6,286 nucleotides of DNA from Planctomycetaceae bacterium (GTDB taxonomy: Bacteria; Planctomycetota; Phycisphaerae; Phycisphaerales; SM1A02): assembly GCA_947459855.1 (NCBI GenBank), contig CANHFL010000071.1:1-6286 (forward strand), written 5' to 3'. The translations under genes were made by a program, and so were the position numbers. The notes beneath the pieces were generated by a model. The model had not been told where the DNA came from. It saw nothing but the letters and a program-made list of their open reading frames with translations, and did not search any database. Shown piece after piece: positions 5,106-6,286 of the stretch (its first letter is position 1; each line of letters begins with the position of its first letter).

Positions 5106-6286
5106 ATGACTCCACGAAGGGCGGCCATCGCGGCCGCCCTTTCGCTTGCGGCGGGATGCACGTCGGAGCGCACGACGCTCTCTTCGCGCTACGAGATCGG
5201 CCGTCCCGAGGCGGGCGGGATCCGCACGGTGGTCACCGACGACCGCGGTCGCCCCGCGGCGGACGTGCGCATCGACCTGGTGCCGGTTGCACGCCTGGCC
5301 TTCGACGGGCGCACGCTGCCGGTGGTCTCGCCCGATGGTCGTCGCGCAGCGGTGCAGGTGCGCACGGACGCCACGTGGGCGGTGCAGGTGGGCGACCCCC
5401 TGCCGCCCGACGGCGTCGAGACGCGCATCGAGGCCGTCTCGCTCGATGCGGAGACGCCGGGCGTTCCTCTGGGCGCGATCGAGGGGCCGTGGATCCTGGG
5501 GCGAGGCGCCACCGACCAGGGATTCCTGGCGGAGCGTCCCCGCGAGGACGGCGGGCGCGACGTCGCACTGGTGACATGGGCGGGCGAGGCGCGGACCATC
5601 GTGGCGGACGGTTGGACGAACGCATTCGCGACGGCGGCCGTGGACGGGTCCTTGGCGTGGTCGCGCAGGAATCCAGAGGGCGGCGACTGGCAGCTGGTGG
5701 TGGACCGCGGGGGCACCCGCCGCGTGCTTGGCACCGCGCGCGGCGAGTCGTGGCTGCTGCCGGTCTTCGCAGGCGACGGCACGGGGCTGTTCGCGCTGCG
5801 CCTGGTGGGCACGTCGCTGGTGGTGGCGTGGCTGCCGTTCGGGGCGGACGGCATGCCCGTGGTGCCGGCCGGTACCGACGCAATGGTCGCGCTGGTCTCG
5901 CTGCGCGCGAACCTCTCGGCGGCCGTGACCGCGATGATCCCGGCCGCGGGGCTCTCGGCCTCGCCACCGGGACGCGAGCGGCTGGCGCTGTGGATCGGCG
6001 ACCAGGGCCGCATGGCGCTGTGGGCGCCAGGGGGACGCATCGAACCACTGGCGGCGGGATCGGTGGGCGCGACGCCGGTCGACGCCGGGAACGCGCTGGT
6101 CACGCTGCCCAGCGCGCTGGTCCGGCAGCAGCTGGGGCCGCACGAGCTGCCGGTGCGGCCGCTGCTCGACGGACCATGGCTGACGCGCCCGATCGCAGGG
6201 CAGCCCGCGTCCTTCGTCGCGATGCGGGCATTCGATCGACAGATCGAGCTGGCGCGCGCGCAGCTGCAAACATCGGCAACGAAGGA
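5106..6286 (+). CDS. Lipoprotein with a beta-propeller-like body, downstream of the secretin gene (3' end outside window)
   Basis: The frame is open from the ATG to the window edge and gives 393 residues with no stop. MTPRRAAIAAALSLAAGC is a lipoprotein signal with R4 R5, a short hydrophobic core and the lipobox LAAGC; C18 would be lipidated. Residue +2 is Thr, so by the proteobacterial rule it would go to the outer membrane. Residues 37-61 (GGIRTVVTDDRGRPAADVRIDLVPV without its ends) resemble a carboxypeptidase-regulatory-like or Ig-like strand pair. Later segments recall TolB/WD40-like propeller blades: SPDGRRAAVQV (75-85), DVALVTWAGEARTIV (152-166), AVDGSLAWSRR with LVVDRGGTRRVLG (178-209) and RLALWIGDQGRMALWAPGGRIEPL (292-316). 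No catalytic motif was seen and the family is not recognised. The start is 20 bases after the secretin stop, so co-transcription and a role at the secretin are plausible. The in-frame ATG at 5085 is an alternative start. Confidence 0.8.
   Translation, partial: MTPRRAAIAAALSLAAGCTSERTTLSSRYEIGRPEAGGIRTVVTDDRGRPAADVRIDLVPVARLAFDGRTLPVVSPDGRRAAVQVRTDATWAVQVGDPLPPDGVETRIEAVSLDAETPGVPLGAIEGPWILGRGATDQGFLAERPREDGGRDVALVTWAGEARTIVADGWTNAFATAAVDGSLAWSRRNPEGGDWQLVVDRGGTRRVLGTARGESWLLPVFAGDGTGLFALRLVGTSLVVAWLPFGADGMPVVPAGTDAMVALVSLRANLSAAVTAMIPAAGLSASPPGRERLALWIGDQGRMALWAPGGRIEPLAAGSVGATPVDAGNALVTLPSALVRQQLGPHELPVRPLLDGPWLTRPIAGQPASFVAMRAFDRQIELARAQLQTSATK
5117..5142 (+). terminator. Terminator- or attenuator-like hairpin inside the start of the lipoprotein gene
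   Basis: AAGGGCGGCC (5117-5126) is the exact reverse complement of GGCCGCCCTT (5132-5141), with a five-base ATCGC loop. The stem is ten base pairs, eight of them G-C, and is followed by TCGCTT. It begins 31 bases after the secretin stop but encodes residues 4-12 of the lipoprotein signal peptide. It may end or attenuate the upstream transcript, hinder translation, or only reflect an Ala/Arg-rich coding stretch. Confidence 0.4.

Noticed and set aside
892..5115. A 1407-codon open frame on the minus strand across the secretin and GspC-like genes
   Set aside because: It is antisense to well-supported genes. Its translation is Arg/Ala/Val/Leu/Asp-rich without domains. Long antisense frames arise easily where third positions are nearly all G or C.
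4836..6269. A 477-codon open frame on the minus strand over the lipoprotein gene
   Set aside because: It overlaps the 3' end of the secretin gene and the lipoprotein gene, which has a lipobox and ribosome binding site. The minus-strand product is Arg/His/Pro-rich with no recognisable pattern.

Overview
The window is a GC-rich, tightly packed, single-strand piece of a diderm bacterial chromosome. It carries the outer-membrane end of a type II secretion / type IV pilus-like envelope machine. There are five genes, all on the + strand. The first lacks its 5' end and the last lacks its 3' end. No tRNA, rRNA, CRISPR array or mobile element was seen. Composition, glycine- and alanine-rich low-complexity linkers and non-proteobacterial gene order would fit a planctomycete such as a Phycisphaerae member. 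Other GC-rich diderms cannot be excluded, and this assignment is an inference.

Layout: (1) 1-489, the 3' end of a gene for a protein with a long Ala/Thr/Pro linker and a small C-terminal helical module. (2) 500-1150, a GspM/PilO-like inner-membrane protein. (3) 1147-2088, overlapping the previous gene by ATGA, a GspC/PilP-like protein with one membrane anchor, a polyproline rod, a homology-region-like domain and a C-terminal helical module. (4) 2089-2226, the only sizeable gap, with a terminator-like hairpin and C/G runs ahead of a GTG start. (5) 2227-5085, a 952-residue GspD-type secretin with signal peptide, N0, four N1-like ring domains, the secretin barrel domain and a Pro/Ala tail. (6) 5106-6286, the start of a lipoprotein gene with an apparent beta-propeller-like body, running off the window.

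Function (established family knowledge applied to these sequences): GspM/PilO-like and GspC/PilP-like proteins sit in the inner membrane and reach across the periplasm. The GspC homology region contacts the N0 domain of the secretin, which forms the outer-membrane channel. The lipoprotein, set immediately after the secretin gene, is likely an outer-membrane or periplasmic partner, but its role is not recognised.

The most notable observations are: a roughly 43-residue helical module shared, without gaps, by the C-termini of proteins 1 and 3; an apparent extra ring domain in the secretin, with low-complexity inserts at the same place in three consecutive domains, two of them near-duplicates; and a perfect 10-bp GC hairpin inside the first codons of the lipoprotein gene.
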